Part shown: piece by piece, positions 34,667 to 43,749 of the stretch | Numbering within the stretch: position 1 is the first letter of the stretch | How the letters are laid out: each line of letters opens with the position of its first letter | Assembly: GCA_900769885.1 (NCBI GenBank) | Contig: CAAGIG010000026.1 | Location: forward strand, 1 to 46,330 | Direction: 5' to 3' | DNA: 46,330 nucleotides | Origin: Rikenellaceae bacterium | Lineage (GTDB): Bacteria > Bacteroidota > Bacteroidia > Bacteroidales > UBA932 | Notes under the pieces: model-generated | What the model saw: the letters and a program-made list of their open reading frames with translations, nothing else | Told to the model about the DNA's origin: nothing | Databases searched by the model: none | Translations under genes and position numbers: made by a program

Positions 34667-36811
34667 ATGAAGAAAACAACGATTTTATTATCAGTGTTAT
34701 TGCTTTCTCTTCTACCTGTCAGAGGTGACGAGGGAATGTGGTTGTTGCCACTTTTGGAGAAAATGAACAGCGGAAAAATGACCGAACTGGGTTTTGAAAT
34801 CACCCCAAAACAAATTTATGATTTGAACAATACATCTTTGAAAGACGCTATTGTGATTTTCGGAGGAGGATGTACAGGGGAACTTGTTTCAAATCAAGGC
34901 CTTCTTTTCACAAACCACCACTGCGGATATTCAAGTATACAACAGTTGAGTTCTGTTGAACACAATTATCTTAAAGACGGATACTGGGCAATGCGTCTGG
35001 ACGAGGAACTTCCTTGCGAAGGTTTGAGTGTCCGTTCACTTGTAAGTTTTACAGATGTAACAAAGTCTGTGGAGAAGGCTATGAAGAAAGCCAAGAGTGA
35101 GGAGGAGAAAGAAAAGGCATTCGAGGCCCTTCAAAAAGAATTGGCAGAGGAGGCAGGTTGTGATGGTCGTTATGTTGTTGGAAATTTGACCTCTTTCTAT
35201 GGTGGAAATACATTTTATTTCATTGTTTATAAGGTGTTTAGAGATGTCCGTTTTGTCGGTGCCCCACCTTCATCAATTGGTAAATTCGGTGCTGATACTG
35301 ATAACTGGATGTGGCCTCGTCATACCGGAGACTTCTCTGTTTTCCGCGTTTATGCCGACAAGAACAACAATCCTGCAGATTACTCAGAGGAGAATATCCC
35401 TTATACCCCTGAGAATTTCTTGAAAATCTCTTTGAAAGGTTATGAAAATGGTGACCCTGTAATGGTTATGGGTTATCCCGGCAGAACAAACCGTTTTATG
35501 ACTTCATTTGAATTGGAGGAGACTACCAGAAACAATGAGATTGCTATTGATATGAGAACAATCCGTCAGGATGTCCTTATGAAAGATATGCGTTCAAATC
35601 CTCAAATTATGATTCAGTATGCTGATAAATATTCGAGCTCTTCAAATGGCTGGAAAAAATGGATCGGTATGAATGAAACTTTTGAGACATTGAATGTTCA
35701 GGAAAGAAGAGCTGCAGAAGAGGAATCTTTCGCGCAGTGGGTAAATGACGGTGGTAAGAAGAGAGTCAAGAGATACGGCAACGCTTTGACCGATATCTCA
35801 GAGTCTGTCAACAATCGTAAAGATGCTTACTATATGATTACCTATCTGACTGAAACAGTGGGCAGAATCGAATTATCATCAATTTCTGCAAGAATCAGTC
35901 ATCTGGTCAGAAGGATGTCAAATGCTCAGACTCCTGAGGAAAAAGAGAAAATTCTTTCAGCTATAGAAGGTTCAATCGAGTCTTTCTACAAAGATTATTC
36001 GTTGGCAACAGACATTAAAGTTGCAAAAACAATGATTGCTACATTAAAGGATAGAATTCCTGCTGAAAAATTGCCTGATTTCTATCAAATTATTGACAAG
36101 GACTTCGGTGGGGATATTGATGCTTTCGTTGAAAACATATATGCTAATTCACAATTTGTCTCAGCAGAGAAACTCAATGCTGCAATTCAGGCCGGTTGTG
36201 ATTTGTTTGTAGACCCTGCTAAGACTATTCACGATTCGTATTCTGAGGCAATCTCTCCTTATTATCAGATCTACAATGCTGAATCTGAAAGATTTACACA
36301 GGGTAAGAAGGATTATATTGCCGGTACTTTGGAAATGAGGGAAGGAGAAGCCATTTATCCCGATGCAAACTTCACAATGCGTTTGACTTATGGTACCGTG
36401 ATGCCATATTCTCCCCGTGATGCTGTCCAATATAATTTCTATACCACATTGGATGGGGTGATGGAGAAAGAAGATCCAAACAATTGGGAATTTGAAGTTC
36501 CTGCCCGTCTGAAAGAGTTGTGGGCTGCTGAGGATTTTGGTGATTATGCCCTTGCAAACGGCAAACTTCCTGTTGCATTTATTTCAAATCTTGATATTAC
36601 AGGTGGTAACTCGGGTTCTCCTATTATGAATGGCCGTGGTGAACTTATCGGTTTGGCATTTGACGGCAACTGGGAAGCTATGAGTGGTGATATTATTTTT
36701 GAACCCAATTATCAAAGATGTATAAGTGTAGATGTCCGCTATGTTTTGTTTATCATTGACAAATTTGGTGGAGCGGGCTATCTGCTTGATGAAATGGAAA
36801 TTATTAAGTAA
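34667..36811 (+). CDS. dpp7: S46 dipeptidyl peptidase, DPP7 type
   Basis: The enzyme removes dipeptides from oligopeptides in the periplasm. The 714-residue protein has a signal peptide cleaved near VRGDEGMW, the S46 catalytic His in FTNHHCGY (His85), Asp in GADTDNWMWPRH and Ser649 in TGGNSGSP. Eighteen residues after the serine is Gly667 (GLAFDGNWEAMSGD). In P. gingivalis numbering this position, 673, is Gly in DPP7 and Arg in DPP11, so specificity should be for hydrophobic/aliphatic P1 residues. It heads an operon with mrp (7 bp), aspS and yqeY. Confidence 0.94.
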   Translation: MKKTTILLSVLLLSLLPVRGDEGMWLLPLLEKMNSGKMTELGFEITPKQIYDLNNTSLKDAIVIFGGGCTGELVSNQGLLFTNHHCGYSSIQQLSSVEHNYLKDGYWAMRLDEELPCEGLSVRSLVSFTDVTKSVEKAMKKAKSEEEKEKAFEALQKELAEEAGCDGRYVVGNLTSFYGGNTFYFIVYKVFRDVRFVGAPPSSIGKFGADTDNWMWPRHTGDFSVFRVYADKNNNPADYSEENIPYTPENFLKISLKGYENGDPVMVMGYPGRTNRFMTSFELEETTRNNEIAIDMRTIRQDVLMKDMRSNPQIMIQYADKYSSSSNGWKKWIGMNETFETLNVQERRAAEEESFAQWVNDGGKKRVKRYGNALTDISESVNNRKDAYYMITYLTETVGRIELSSISARISHLVRRMSNAQTPEEKEKILSAIEGSIESFYKDYSLATDIKVAKTMIATLKDRIPAEKLPDFYQIIDKDFGGDIDAFVENIYANSQFVSAEKLNAAIQAGCDLFVDPAKTIHDSYSEAISPYYQIYNAESERFTQGKKDYIAGTLEMREGEAIYPDANFTMRLTYGTVMPYSPRDAVQYNFYTTLDGVMEKEDPNNWEFEVPARLKELWAAEDFGDYALANGKLPVAFISNLDITGGNSGSPIMNGRGELIGLAFDGNWEAMSGDIIFEPNYQRCISVDVRYVLFIIDKFGGAGYLLDEMEIIK

Positions 36812-36818
36812 TTGAGAA

Positions 36819-37895
36819 ATGAGTAAAATAGTAGAAATACTTTCGTCTGTTGTCCATCCCGTTTCGGAGGTTGATATTGTCTCTTCTGAAATTGCTCAGG
36901 ATTTGGTTTTGCTCGATGGTGAGGGTAATCAATTGGATGTAATGGAACCTCAGGTTGAGGAAAAAGTTGCAACTATCAAGTTCAAACTTGTTTTCCCATC
37001 TCCAGACCCTCTTTCAGGCTCTTTGAAAAGGGAATGTGAGCAGGTTCTTTCCAAGGAATTCCCTGATGTGAAAGTTCAGATTATGGAGCTTGTAAGGGAA
37101 AGAAAGCAGACCAAAAAGACAGTCAATGACCTTACAGATGAGAATCTTAAGAGTGTCGGAAAAATTATAGCTGTAGCTTCTGGTAAAGGTGGTGTCGGTA
37201 AATCGACTGTATCTGTTAATTTGGCGGCTGCTCTTGCCAGGAAAGGTTATAAAGTCGGATTGGTGGATGCAGACATTTATGGTCCCTCGATTCCTAAGAT
37301 GACAGGAACAGAGGACCTTGTCCCAATGATGGATACTCAGAAAGATTTGATTGTCCCTATTGAGAAATGGGGTATCAAGTTTTTGTCGATAGGCCATTTG
37401 GTAGCTCCCGAACAAGCTTTGATATGGAGAGGTCCGATGGCTTGTAACGCACTGAAACAGATTGTTCTGCAAGTGGATTGGGGTGAGTTGGATTATTTGC
37501 TTATAGACCTTCCTCCCGGAACAGGTGATATCCATATCTCTATGGTTCACGATATTCCTCTAAGTGGTGCAATCATTGTGACTACTCCTGCTCAGGTGGC
37601 GATAGCGGATGTTGTCAAGAATATCAATATGTTCAGACACAAGGATATAAATATTCCTATTCTGGGTCTTGTGGAGAATATGGCTTGGTTTACCCCTGCT
37701 GAATTACCTCAGAATAAATATTATATTTTTGGTAAAGATGGAGGAAAGGAGATGGCTGAGCAATTGGGTATTAAGTTATTGGGAAGTGTTCCTATCTATA
37801 TGTCTATCAATCAGGGAGGAGATTCGGGAATGCCTGCAGCATTTTCAGACGGACCTGAAGCTGAGGCTTTCAGTGCAATAGTTAGTCAGATATAG
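36819..37895 (+). CDS. mrp: Mrp/NBP35-type P-loop ATPase, iron-sulfur carrier family
   Basis: Mrp proteins bind and transfer Fe-S clusters. The 358-residue protein has an N-terminal MIP18/DUF59-like domain (about 1-95), the deviant Walker A SGKGGVGKST at 121-130, VDADIYGPSIP near 145 and LPPGTGD near 200. The C-terminal CxxC motif seen in many Mrp proteins is absent: the corresponding region reads NMAWFTPAELPQNKYYIFG. The same replacement is common in Bacteroidota as far as I recall. It is 18 bp ahead of aspS. Confidence 0.93.
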   Translation: MSKIVEILSSVVHPVSEVDIVSSEIAQDLVLLDGEGNQLDVMEPQVEEKVATIKFKLVFPSPDPLSGSLKRECEQVLSKEFPDVKVQIMELVRERKQTKKTVNDLTDENLKSVGKIIAVASGKGGVGKSTVSVNLAAALARKGYKVGLVDADIYGPSIPKMTGTEDLVPMMDTQKDLIVPIEKWGIKFLSIGHLVAPEQALIWRGPMACNALKQIVLQVDWGELDYLLIDLPPGTGDIHISMVHDIPLSGAIIVTTPAQVAIADVVKNINMFRHKDINIPILGLVENMAWFTPAELPQNKYYIFGKDGGKEMAEQLGIKLLGSVPIYMSINQGGDSGMPAAFSDGPEAEAFSAIVSQI

Positions 37896-37913
37896 TTTTA
37901 AATAGAAATAATA

Positions 37914-39692
37914 ATGTATAGAACAAATACTTGTGGCGAATTACGCCTTGGCAATGTGGGTCAGAGTGTTACCCTTGCCGGTTGGGTACAAAAAGCGAGA
38001 AAAATGGGAGGTATGACTTTCATTGACCTCCGTGACAGATATGGTATTACACAGTTGGTGGTGGATGCAAGTGCTTCTGCTGAACTTGTAGAGATTGCAA
38101 GTTCTGTGGGGCGTGAGTGGGTTTTGCAGGTGAGTGGTACTGTGATTGAGCGTCAGAGCAAGAATCCTAAAATGGCAACAGGAGATATCGAAATTTCCTT
38201 GTCAGAAATTAAGGTTCTAAATCGTGCAGATACACCTCCTTTTACTATTGAGGATGAGAGTGATGGTGGGGAGGAATTACGTGCAAAATACCGTTATCTT
38301 GACCTCAGAAGAAATCCTCTTCAGAAAGCTTTGAAACTCCGTCACCAGATTGCTCATCAGGTGCGTAACTTTTTGAATGACCAGAACTTCCTTGAAATCG
38401 AGACTCCTTATTTGATTAAATCCACTCCTGAGGGAGCTCGTGACTTTGTCGTTCCTTCAAGGATGAATCCGGGTCAATTCTATGCTTTGCCCCAGTCTCC
38501 TCAAACCTTCAAACAATTGTTGATGGTTGCAGGTTATGACCGTTATTTCCAGATTGTCCGTTGTTTCAGGGATGAGGACCTTCGTGCAGACCGCCAACCT
38601 GAGTTTACTCAGATTGACTGTGAAATGGCATTTGTGGAGCAGGAGGATGTTTTGAACACTTTTGAGAGTTTGATGAGAACTTTGTTTAAAAATGTCCTTA
38701 ATGTCGATATTCCTACTTCAATTCCCCGTATGAGCTGGTATGATGCGATGGATTATTATGGAAGTGACAAACCAGATATCCGTTTTGATATGAAGATTTG
38801 TGAGATTACCTCTTCTGTTCAAGGTTTCGGATTCCCTGTGTTTGATGGTGTTGAGTATGTAGGTGCTATTAATGTTAAAGGTGCTGCTTCGTATACCCGT
38901 AAACAGATTGATGAACTTACCGAGTGGGTTAAACGTCCTCAAGTGGGTGCTAAAGGACTTGTTTATATCAAACTTAATGAGGATGGTACTATAAAATCTT
39001 CTATTGACAAGTTCTATACTCCTGAGCAATTGCAGGCTGTGGCTGCTCAGGCCGGAGCTGAGAAGGGAGATATGTTGCTTGTTCTTTGTGGTGCCAAGAG
39101 AAAGACTCAAAATATGTTGGGCGTTTTGCGTATCGAGATGGGTAATCGTCTTGGCTTGCGCGATCCTTTCAATTTTGCTCCATTGTGGGTGGTTGATTTC
39201 CCTTTGGTAGAGTGGGATGATGAGACCCAACGCTTCTATGCTATGCACCATCCTTTTACCGCTCCCAAACCTGAGCATCTGGAATTGTTCTACAGTGATA
39301 AGAAAGAGGATCTTGAGAGAGTTTGTGCAAATGCGTATGACTTTGTCTTGAACGGTACTGAGTTGGGTGGCGGATCTATCCGTATCCACGAGGCTCAAAT
39401 GCAGGAGAGAATGTTCGAAGTTCTTGGTATCAGCAAGGAGGATGCAGAATATAAATTCGGATTTATTATCAATGCATTCAAGTTCGGAGCACCTCCTCAC
39501 GGTGGTCTTGCGTTCGGTTTTGACCGTATTTGTGCATTGTTCGGTGGTCAGGAGACAATTCGTGACTATATTGCATTCCCTAAGAACAATCAGGGCCGTG
39601 ATGTGATGATTGATTCTCCTTCGGCTATTGATGCTTCTCAGATGGAGGAACTTTTCCTTGAGAGTACATATAATGAAAACGATGTAAAATAA
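37914..39692 (+). CDS. aspS: Aspartyl-tRNA synthetase
   Basis: Charges tRNA-Asp. The 592-residue protein shows the N-terminal OB anticodon-binding domain (about 1-105), then class II motifs: motif 1 [20 protein letters not shown] near 160, motif 2 with [18 protein letters not shown] near 215-235, the bacterial GAD insertion (about 285-400) and motif 3 [15 protein letters not shown] near 530. Length is standard for bacterial AspS. Linked with mrp and yqeY in one transcript. Confidence 0.97.
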   Translation: MYRTNTCGELRLGNVGQSVTLAGWVQKARKMGGMTFIDLRDRYGITQLVVDASASAELVEIASSVGREWVLQVSGTVIERQSKNPKMATGDIEISLSEIKVLNRADTPPFTIEDESDGGEELRAKYRYLDLRRNPLQKALKLRHQIAHQVRNFLNDQNFLEIETPYLIKSTPEGARDFVVPSRMNPGQFYALPQSPQTFKQLLMVAGYDRYFQIVRCFRDEDLRADRQPEFTQIDCEMAFVEQEDVLNTFESLMRTLFKNVLNVDIPTSIPRMSWYDAMDYYGSDKPDIRFDMKICEITSSVQGFGFPVFDGVEYVGAINVKGAASYTRKQIDELTEWVKRPQVGAKGLVYIKLNEDGTIKSSIDKFYTPEQLQAVAAQAGAEKGDMLLVLCGAKRKTQNMLGVLRIEMGNRLGLRDPFNFAPLWVVDFPLVEWDDETQRFYAMHHPFTAPKPEHLELFYSDKKEDLERVCANAYDFVLNGTELGGGSIRIHEAQMQERMFEVLGISKEDAEYKFGFIINAFKFGAPPHGGLAFGFDRICALFGGQETIRDYIAFPKNNQGRDVMIDSPSAIDASQMEELFLESTYNENDVK

Positions 39693-39698
39693 TTGATT

Positions 39699-40154
39699 AT
39701 GGCTAATTTGGAATTACAGATACAGGCAGATATTAAAGCTGCTATGATTGCAAAAGATAAAGTTGCTCTTGCTGCAACCCGTGCCATCAAGGCAGCCATT
39801 CTTTTGGCTAAGACAGCGGAGGGCGCTGTCAAAGAGGAGATTGAAGATGCTGAGGTTGTTAAAATAATCAGCAAACTTGTAAAGCAACGCAAAGAGAGTG
39901 CTGCTATCTATACAGAGCAAAATCGTACAGATTTGGCAGAAAACGAACTTGCAGAAGCTGCTGCAATGGAAAAATATCTTCCTAAAGCTCTTTCGGAAGA
40001 GGAGGTTGAGGCTGCTGTTAGAGAGGTTATAGCAGAAGTTGGTGCTTCCTCTATGGCTGATATGGGCAAGGTTATGGGAACTGCGACCAAGAAACTTGCA
40101 GGTCAGGCTGATGGACGCATTATCTCTGCAATTGTGAAGAAACTCCTTTCATAG
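39699..40154 (+). CDS. GatB/YqeY domain protein
   Basis: A 151-residue protein from the ATG at 39699; the TTG two codons upstream is not preferred. The whole length is the YqeY-like domain, with RAIKAAILLAKTAEG near 28, KLVKQRKESAAIYTEQNRTDLAENELAE near 53-80 (split motif) and YLPKALSEEEVEAAVREVI. It resembles the tail domain of the amidotransferase subunit GatB; a tRNA-binding role is suggested but not settled. It starts 6 bp after aspS and is followed by a terminator. Confidence 0.93.
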   Translation: MANLELQIQADIKAAMIAKDKVALAATRAIKAAILLAKTAEGAVKEEIEDAEVVKIISKLVKQRKESAAIYTEQNRTDLAENELAEAAAMEKYLPKALSEEEVEAAVREVIAEVGASSMADMGKVMGTATKKLAGQADGRIISAIVKKLLS

Positions 40155-40180
40155 AAGTTCTCAGCTGATTTGAGTAGTTG

Positions 40181-40206
40181 AGTCCGGTGCCGTTTTGCGC
40201 CGGACT
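40181..40206 (+). terminator. Terminator of the DPP7-mrp-aspS-yqeY operon
   Basis: AGTCCGGTGC, loop CGTTTT, GCGCCGGACT with one T-G pair, then TTTTTTATT. It starts 27 bp after the yqeY stop. The remaining 40207-40413 shows no further gene or clear promoter. Confidence 0.9.
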
Positions 40207-40413
40207 TTTTTATTATGTCTCCAAAGGTAAAAACTTATATTTGGACTGTTGCCGGTTTGAATTTTAATACTTTACTTTGTGTTAAAGATAATTGAGAGGT
40301 CTCCGGTTTGACGGGCTTTCAAAGCGGGAAATTGAAAGATTTCAGTCTCATTTTCCTGGCACAGATTGTGAGGGAGATTTGTCTGATTTATATGGTTTAT
40401 TAATTTTATAAGT

Positions 40414-41121
40414 ATGAGAAAGTTACTATTGTTATTTGTTCTATTTTTTGTTTCGGGGATAATGTCGGCTCAGGAGTTGGTTCCTTTCAGTATGAGTCAC
40501 GATATAAAGTCAGTTGTTTATCACACCGTTGATGCCAAGGGGAATTTATTGAGTGTATCTAAAGATTCTATTGCTTTGGATTCGGGAGATTTTTTCAATG
40601 GTCAGGCAACTATATACAGTTTTGTGACAGAAGGTGATAAAACAACGAAAGTAAAACTTCCCATTTCCTTTGAGGAAGGAGAAGTGATTGTCGACTTAGG
40701 AAAAATTATACAGGAGTCTATGAACCAGATGCTTTCAGAGGAGGAAGATGGAGAGGAAATGAAAGAGATGCTTGGTGAAATTGAGGTTACAGGAGAAGCA
40801 AAAGGAATTCCTGCAGATATTAAAGTTGGGGATAAATTGCCTGATTATGAACTTGTCATTGATATGGGGATTGTTGCAACTAAAATAAAAGCCTACGACA
40901 GAAAAGTCGTTGCTCAGGAGACTGTTACCACTGATGCCGGAACATTCGATTGTTTTGTCATTGAGATAACACAAAGTGTCAGGGCTTTCTTGTCTAATGA
41001 AAAAAGTTATTCTCGAGGATGGTATTCTCGCGGTTTAGGGGTAATTAAAGAAGAGGTCCTTGATAAAAAAGGTAGAGTGCTACAGACAAAAACTCTTGTC
41101 GAGGTGGTTCCCGGAACTTAA
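40414..41121 (+). CDS. Secreted protein, DUF3108/TapB-like
   Basis: The 235-residue protein has a signal peptide (MRKLLLLFVLFFVSGIMSAQ). The mature part is beta-rich, with an acidic stretch (SEEEDGEEMKEMLGE, about 109-123), then GIPADIKVGDKLPDYEL and the pattern TTDAGTFDCFVIEITQ followed by YSRGWYSRGLGVIKEEVLDKKG. The TDAGTFDC-x-x-Y/W-SRGLGVIK arrangement is characteristic of the DUF3108/TapB beta-barrel-like families; function unknown. It is a single gene between a terminator and a long non-coding block. Confidence 0.75.
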   Translation: MRKLLLLFVLFFVSGIMSAQELVPFSMSHDIKSVVYHTVDAKGNLLSVSKDSIALDSGDFFNGQATIYSFVTEGDKTTKVKLPISFEEGEVIVDLGKIIQESMNQMLSEEEDGEEMKEMLGEIEVTGEAKGIPADIKVGDKLPDYELVIDMGIVATKIKAYDRKVVAQETVTTDAGTFDCFVIEITQSVRAFLSNEKSYSRGWYSRGLGVIKEEVLDKKGRVLQTKTLVEVVPGT

Positions 41122-41276
41122 TGGTATCTGCCGTGGGTGACAATGTTTTCAGAACTAAGGCGTTTATGAATTTTGATTTCGCTACGGAAAAGTACTTATC
41201 TGTGGTCAAGTATGATGTTGTCATACCCTACTAGACCGTGCATCTGATTTTTTATGTAATGTATTGTTGGCTAATG

Positions 41277-41314
41277 CTACTAGGGAACGGTTCTTACGAT
41301 TTATTCCCTGGTAG
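41277..41314. repeat. Hairpin repeat, copy 1
   Basis: CTACTAGGGAA (41277-41287) faces TTCCCTGGTAG (41304-41314) across a 16-nt loop; the stem has one T-G pair. Copy 2 lies exactly 73 bp to the right with the same arm spacing. Confidence 0.75.
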
Positions 41315-41350
41315 GTAGAATGTCGTTATGAAATGATGTCATTTATGCGG

Positions 41351-41386
41351 TACCAGGGAATGGTTTGTTTGTTTCGTTCCCTAGTA
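41351..41386. repeat. Hairpin repeat, copy 2
   Basis: TACCAGGGAA (41351-41360) faces TTCCCTAGTA (41377-41386), again with a 16-nt loop; one C-A mismatch. The variable base (T or C in TACyAGGGAA) is exchanged between arms relative to copy 1. Confidence 0.75.
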
Positions 41387-41422
41387 AGTTATATTATGGT
41401 GGCACCTGTCGTGTAAAAAACA

Positions 41423-41474
41423 AGGAGCGAAAATATGGCTCGATGGATACTTGTAGGGCCAAATTTGCGCTCCT
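41423..41474. terminator. Long hairpin, probable DPP11 terminator
   Basis: AGGAGCGAAAATATGGC (41423-41439) pairs with GCCAAATTTGCGCTCCT (41458-41474), 15 of 17 pairs, 18-nt loop. On the minus strand it is followed by TTGTTTTTTAC, and on the plus strand by GATGTTTTTG, so it may end transcription from both sides. It is 50 bp past the DPP11 stop. Confidence 0.75.
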
Positions 41475-41523
41475 GATGTTTTTGAACTTCAGGTTTTGTT
41501 GAAAGATCCTTTTCTTTGGAGGC

Positions 41524-43611
41524 TTATTGTTCGTTACCTCCTACAAGGACCATTTCATCTATCAGGTGTGAGGCTCCGGCTACTTTGTCGATGACAAATA
41601 GTGCGTAGCGGATATCGAGTGCGATATTGCGGCAGACTGTGGGGTCGAATACGATATCGCTCATTGTTCCTTCCCATACCCTGTCAAAGTTTACTCCGAT
41701 AAGGTTTCCTTCTGAGTTGATTACAGGGCTGCCGGAATTTCCTCCTGTGGTGTGGTTTGTTGCGATAAATGCTACGGGGACGCTTCCGTTATATTCCCAG
41801 CGGCCATAATCTTTGGCTGCGTAGATGTCTCTCAGACGTTGTGGAATGTTGTAGTCATAAATCTCAGGGTTGTCTTTCTCCATTATTCCTTCAAGACTCG
41901 ATGATGGGGTGTAGTAAACTCCATCAGCAGGGTGATAGCCTTTGACTTGTCCGTATGCAATTCTTAGTGTAAGGTTTGCATCGGGGTAGAAGAGTCTTTC
42001 GGTCTGGAATTCCATCAGTCCTCTCATATATGTTCTGTATAGGAGATTCAGCTCTTTGGTTGAGGCAGCAACTTTTTTGCTCAATTCTTTATAGATGGTG
42101 CTGAATGCATCGTAGAATTTGACCATAACGTCTTCGGCAAGTTGTTCCTCAGGGGTGTTTTCCAATTTGCTCTTTTGTGTGAAAGCGCTCTTTGTAAACA
42201 AATCCTCAGCCATTGCAGTGATGTCAGAGTTGTATTGGGCCATCATTTCAGAGAAATATTGAGGATAGTAGCCTCTCTCCACATTTTTCACAAAACTGCT
42301 GATTACTGCCACGAAAATTTCCTTGTCGATAGGGAGGTAGAAGTCTTTGTAGAAAGATTCTGCCATTTCTGCCCTGTTTTCGGGTTTCGCTTTTAGATAA
42401 TTTCCTGCAAATCTGACAAGTTCTACTGCGAGAGCAGACTCGTTGAAGTATTCGCTTGCAAAAAGTTCATTGCGGTAGCTGAGTATTACCGAGTCCATCT
42501 TTTCAACAAGTCCATTGTATTGTGGTTTGTCGGCTGCCCACACTTTGAAATTGTTTTCAAGTTCTTTTTTATCGGCAACTGTTCCAAGGCGTTTGATTCC
42601 TTTTGCTTCGCCCTGCCATTTTTTCCAGGCGTTTGCTATACCTGCATTTTTAGAAGCATATTGGATTCTCACTGCAGGAGAATTTTCCATATATTTATTC
42701 TGGATGTCGAGTCTTTGTGTTCTCAAATCGATTTTTGCAGGGTTTGAGACATTTGCAATATAGTCAACTTCTGCTGAGAGGATGTATTCGCGGGTGCTTC
42801 CAGGGAATCCATATACAAATGTGAATTCTTCTTCTTGAACTCCGTCCAATGAAATTTTGAAGAAGTGTTTTGGATGATATGGAACGTTCTCTTCGGAATA
42901 TGGCGCAGGATTGTTGTCTTTGTCTGCGTAAATTCTGAAGATGCTGAAGTCTCCGGTATGGCGGGGCCACATCCAGTTGTCGGTGTCTCCTCCGAATTTA
43001 CCGATTGATGATGGTGGCGCTCCTACTAAACGTACATCGGGAAATACTTGGTATACAAACATATAGTAAACATTTCCGTAGAACAGGGGAAGTATGTCGG
43101 CTGCGTATGAGATACCTTCTTGTTTGGCATTTTCAATAATTGTCTCAGAGTTCTTTGCAATGAGTTCAAGTCTTTGGAATTCATCCATATTGTCGGTGTA
43201 GCCGCTGAGAACCTGCTCAGTTACATCTTCCATTCTGACAAGGAATCTTACTGTCAAACCGGGGTTGGGTAACTCTTCATTGCGGTTCATTGCCCAAAAT
43301 CCACTGGTGAGGTAGTCGTGTTCAACGGAGCTGTGGTATTGAATCTGGCCAAATCCGCAGTGGTGGTTGGTGATAAGAAGTCCGTCCGGTGAAATCAGCT
43401 CTCCGGTACATCCTCTGCCAAATTGGACAATACCGTCTTTTAGTGAAATTTGTTCAAGTGAATAGAGGTCTGCAGCGCTTAGTTCAAGTCCTTTTGCCTG
43501 CATTTCCTGAATCTTTGCAGAGATTTGTGAGGGGAGCCACATCCCTTCATCTGCTTTTGAGGTTAATGTGAAAAGTGTTAAAGTGAGAATTGATAAAAAT
43601 AATTTTTTCAT
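41524..43611 (-). CDS. dpp11: S46 dipeptidyl peptidase, DPP11 type
   Basis: The start at 43611 gives 695 residues with a signal peptide (MKKLFLSILTLTLFTLTSKA) cut before DEGMWLP; the frame to 43692 adds 27 residues that run into the promoter region. The S46 triad regions are ITNHHCGFG (His), GGDTDNWMWPRH (Asp) and TGGNSGSP (Ser). Eighteen residues after the serine the protein has Arg (GVNFDRVWEGTMSD), the DPP11 specificity residue that accepts Asp/Glu at P1. It complements the DPP7-type enzyme at 34667, allowing both acidic and hydrophobic peptides to be trimmed in the periplasm. Single gene, divergent from the transaldolase. Confidence 0.94.
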   Translation of the reverse strand: MKKLFLSILTLTLFTLTSKADEGMWLPSQISAKIQEMQAKGLELSAADLYSLEQISLKDGIVQFGRGCTGELISPDGLLITNHHCGFGQIQYHSSVEHDYLTSGFWAMNRNEELPNPGLTVRFLVRMEDVTEQVLSGYTDNMDEFQRLELIAKNSETIIENAKQEGISYAADILPLFYGNVYYMFVYQVFPDVRLVGAPPSSIGKFGGDTDNWMWPRHTGDFSIFRIYADKDNNPAPYSEENVPYHPKHFFKISLDGVQEEEFTFVYGFPGSTREYILSAEVDYIANVSNPAKIDLRTQRLDIQNKYMENSPAVRIQYASKNAGIANAWKKWQGEAKGIKRLGTVADKKELENNFKVWAADKPQYNGLVEKMDSVILSYRNELFASEYFNESALAVELVRFAGNYLKAKPENRAEMAESFYKDFYLPIDKEIFVAVISSFVKNVERGYYPQYFSEMMAQYNSDITAMAEDLFTKSAFTQKSKLENTPEEQLAEDVMVKFYDAFSTIYKELSKKVAASTKELNLLYRTYMRGLMEFQTERLFYPDANLTLRIAYGQVKGYHPADGVYYTPSSSLEGIMEKDNPEIYDYNIPQRLRDIYAAKDYGRWEYNGSVPVAFIATNHTTGGNSGSPVINSEGNLIGVNFDRVWEGTMSDIVFDPTVCRNIALDIRYALFVIDKVAGASHLIDEMVLVGGNEQ

Positions 43612-43679
43612 AAAGTGAGAATTGATTTTGTTCAAACTTTGAAACACTGAACGATAAAATTTCAATGGTTTCGTAGCAA

Positions 43680-43704
43680 CAAAGATATACATTTGTTATC
43701 TTTG
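43680..43704. promoter_or_regulatory. Divergent promoter cores for DPP11 and transaldolase
   Basis: CAAAGATA (43680-43687; TATCTTTG on the minus strand) and TATCTTTG (43697-43704, plus strand) form an 8-bp inverted repeat with 9 nt between. Each matches TAnnTTTG and points to its own gene: leader about 60 nt for DPP11 and about 40 nt for the transaldolase. The -33 elements are weak (TTGG on the minus side at 43707-43710). Confidence 0.5.
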
Positions 43705-43749
43705 CCCCAATAATTTTAAGAATTGTAAATAATTTTAATATAATCGGAT

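Larger units (their letters stand above)
41122..41523. other. Non-coding block rich in inverted repeats
   Basis: This 402-bp convergent region has no convincing gene. It contains two similar hairpins (41277-41314 and 41351-41386, separate entries), the palindrome AAATGATGTCATTT (41331-41344) between them, a related half-site CCTACTAG near 41227 and a long terminator-like hairpin at 41423-41474. Confidence 0.7.

Noticed and set aside
36819..37895. Mrp inactivated by loss of CxxC
   Set aside because: The P-loop and other motifs are intact and lack of this CxxC appears usual for Bacteroidota Mrp, so it is not evidence of decay.
38718..39500. 260-codon minus-strand frame opposite aspS
   Set aside because: Antisense shadow of aspS.
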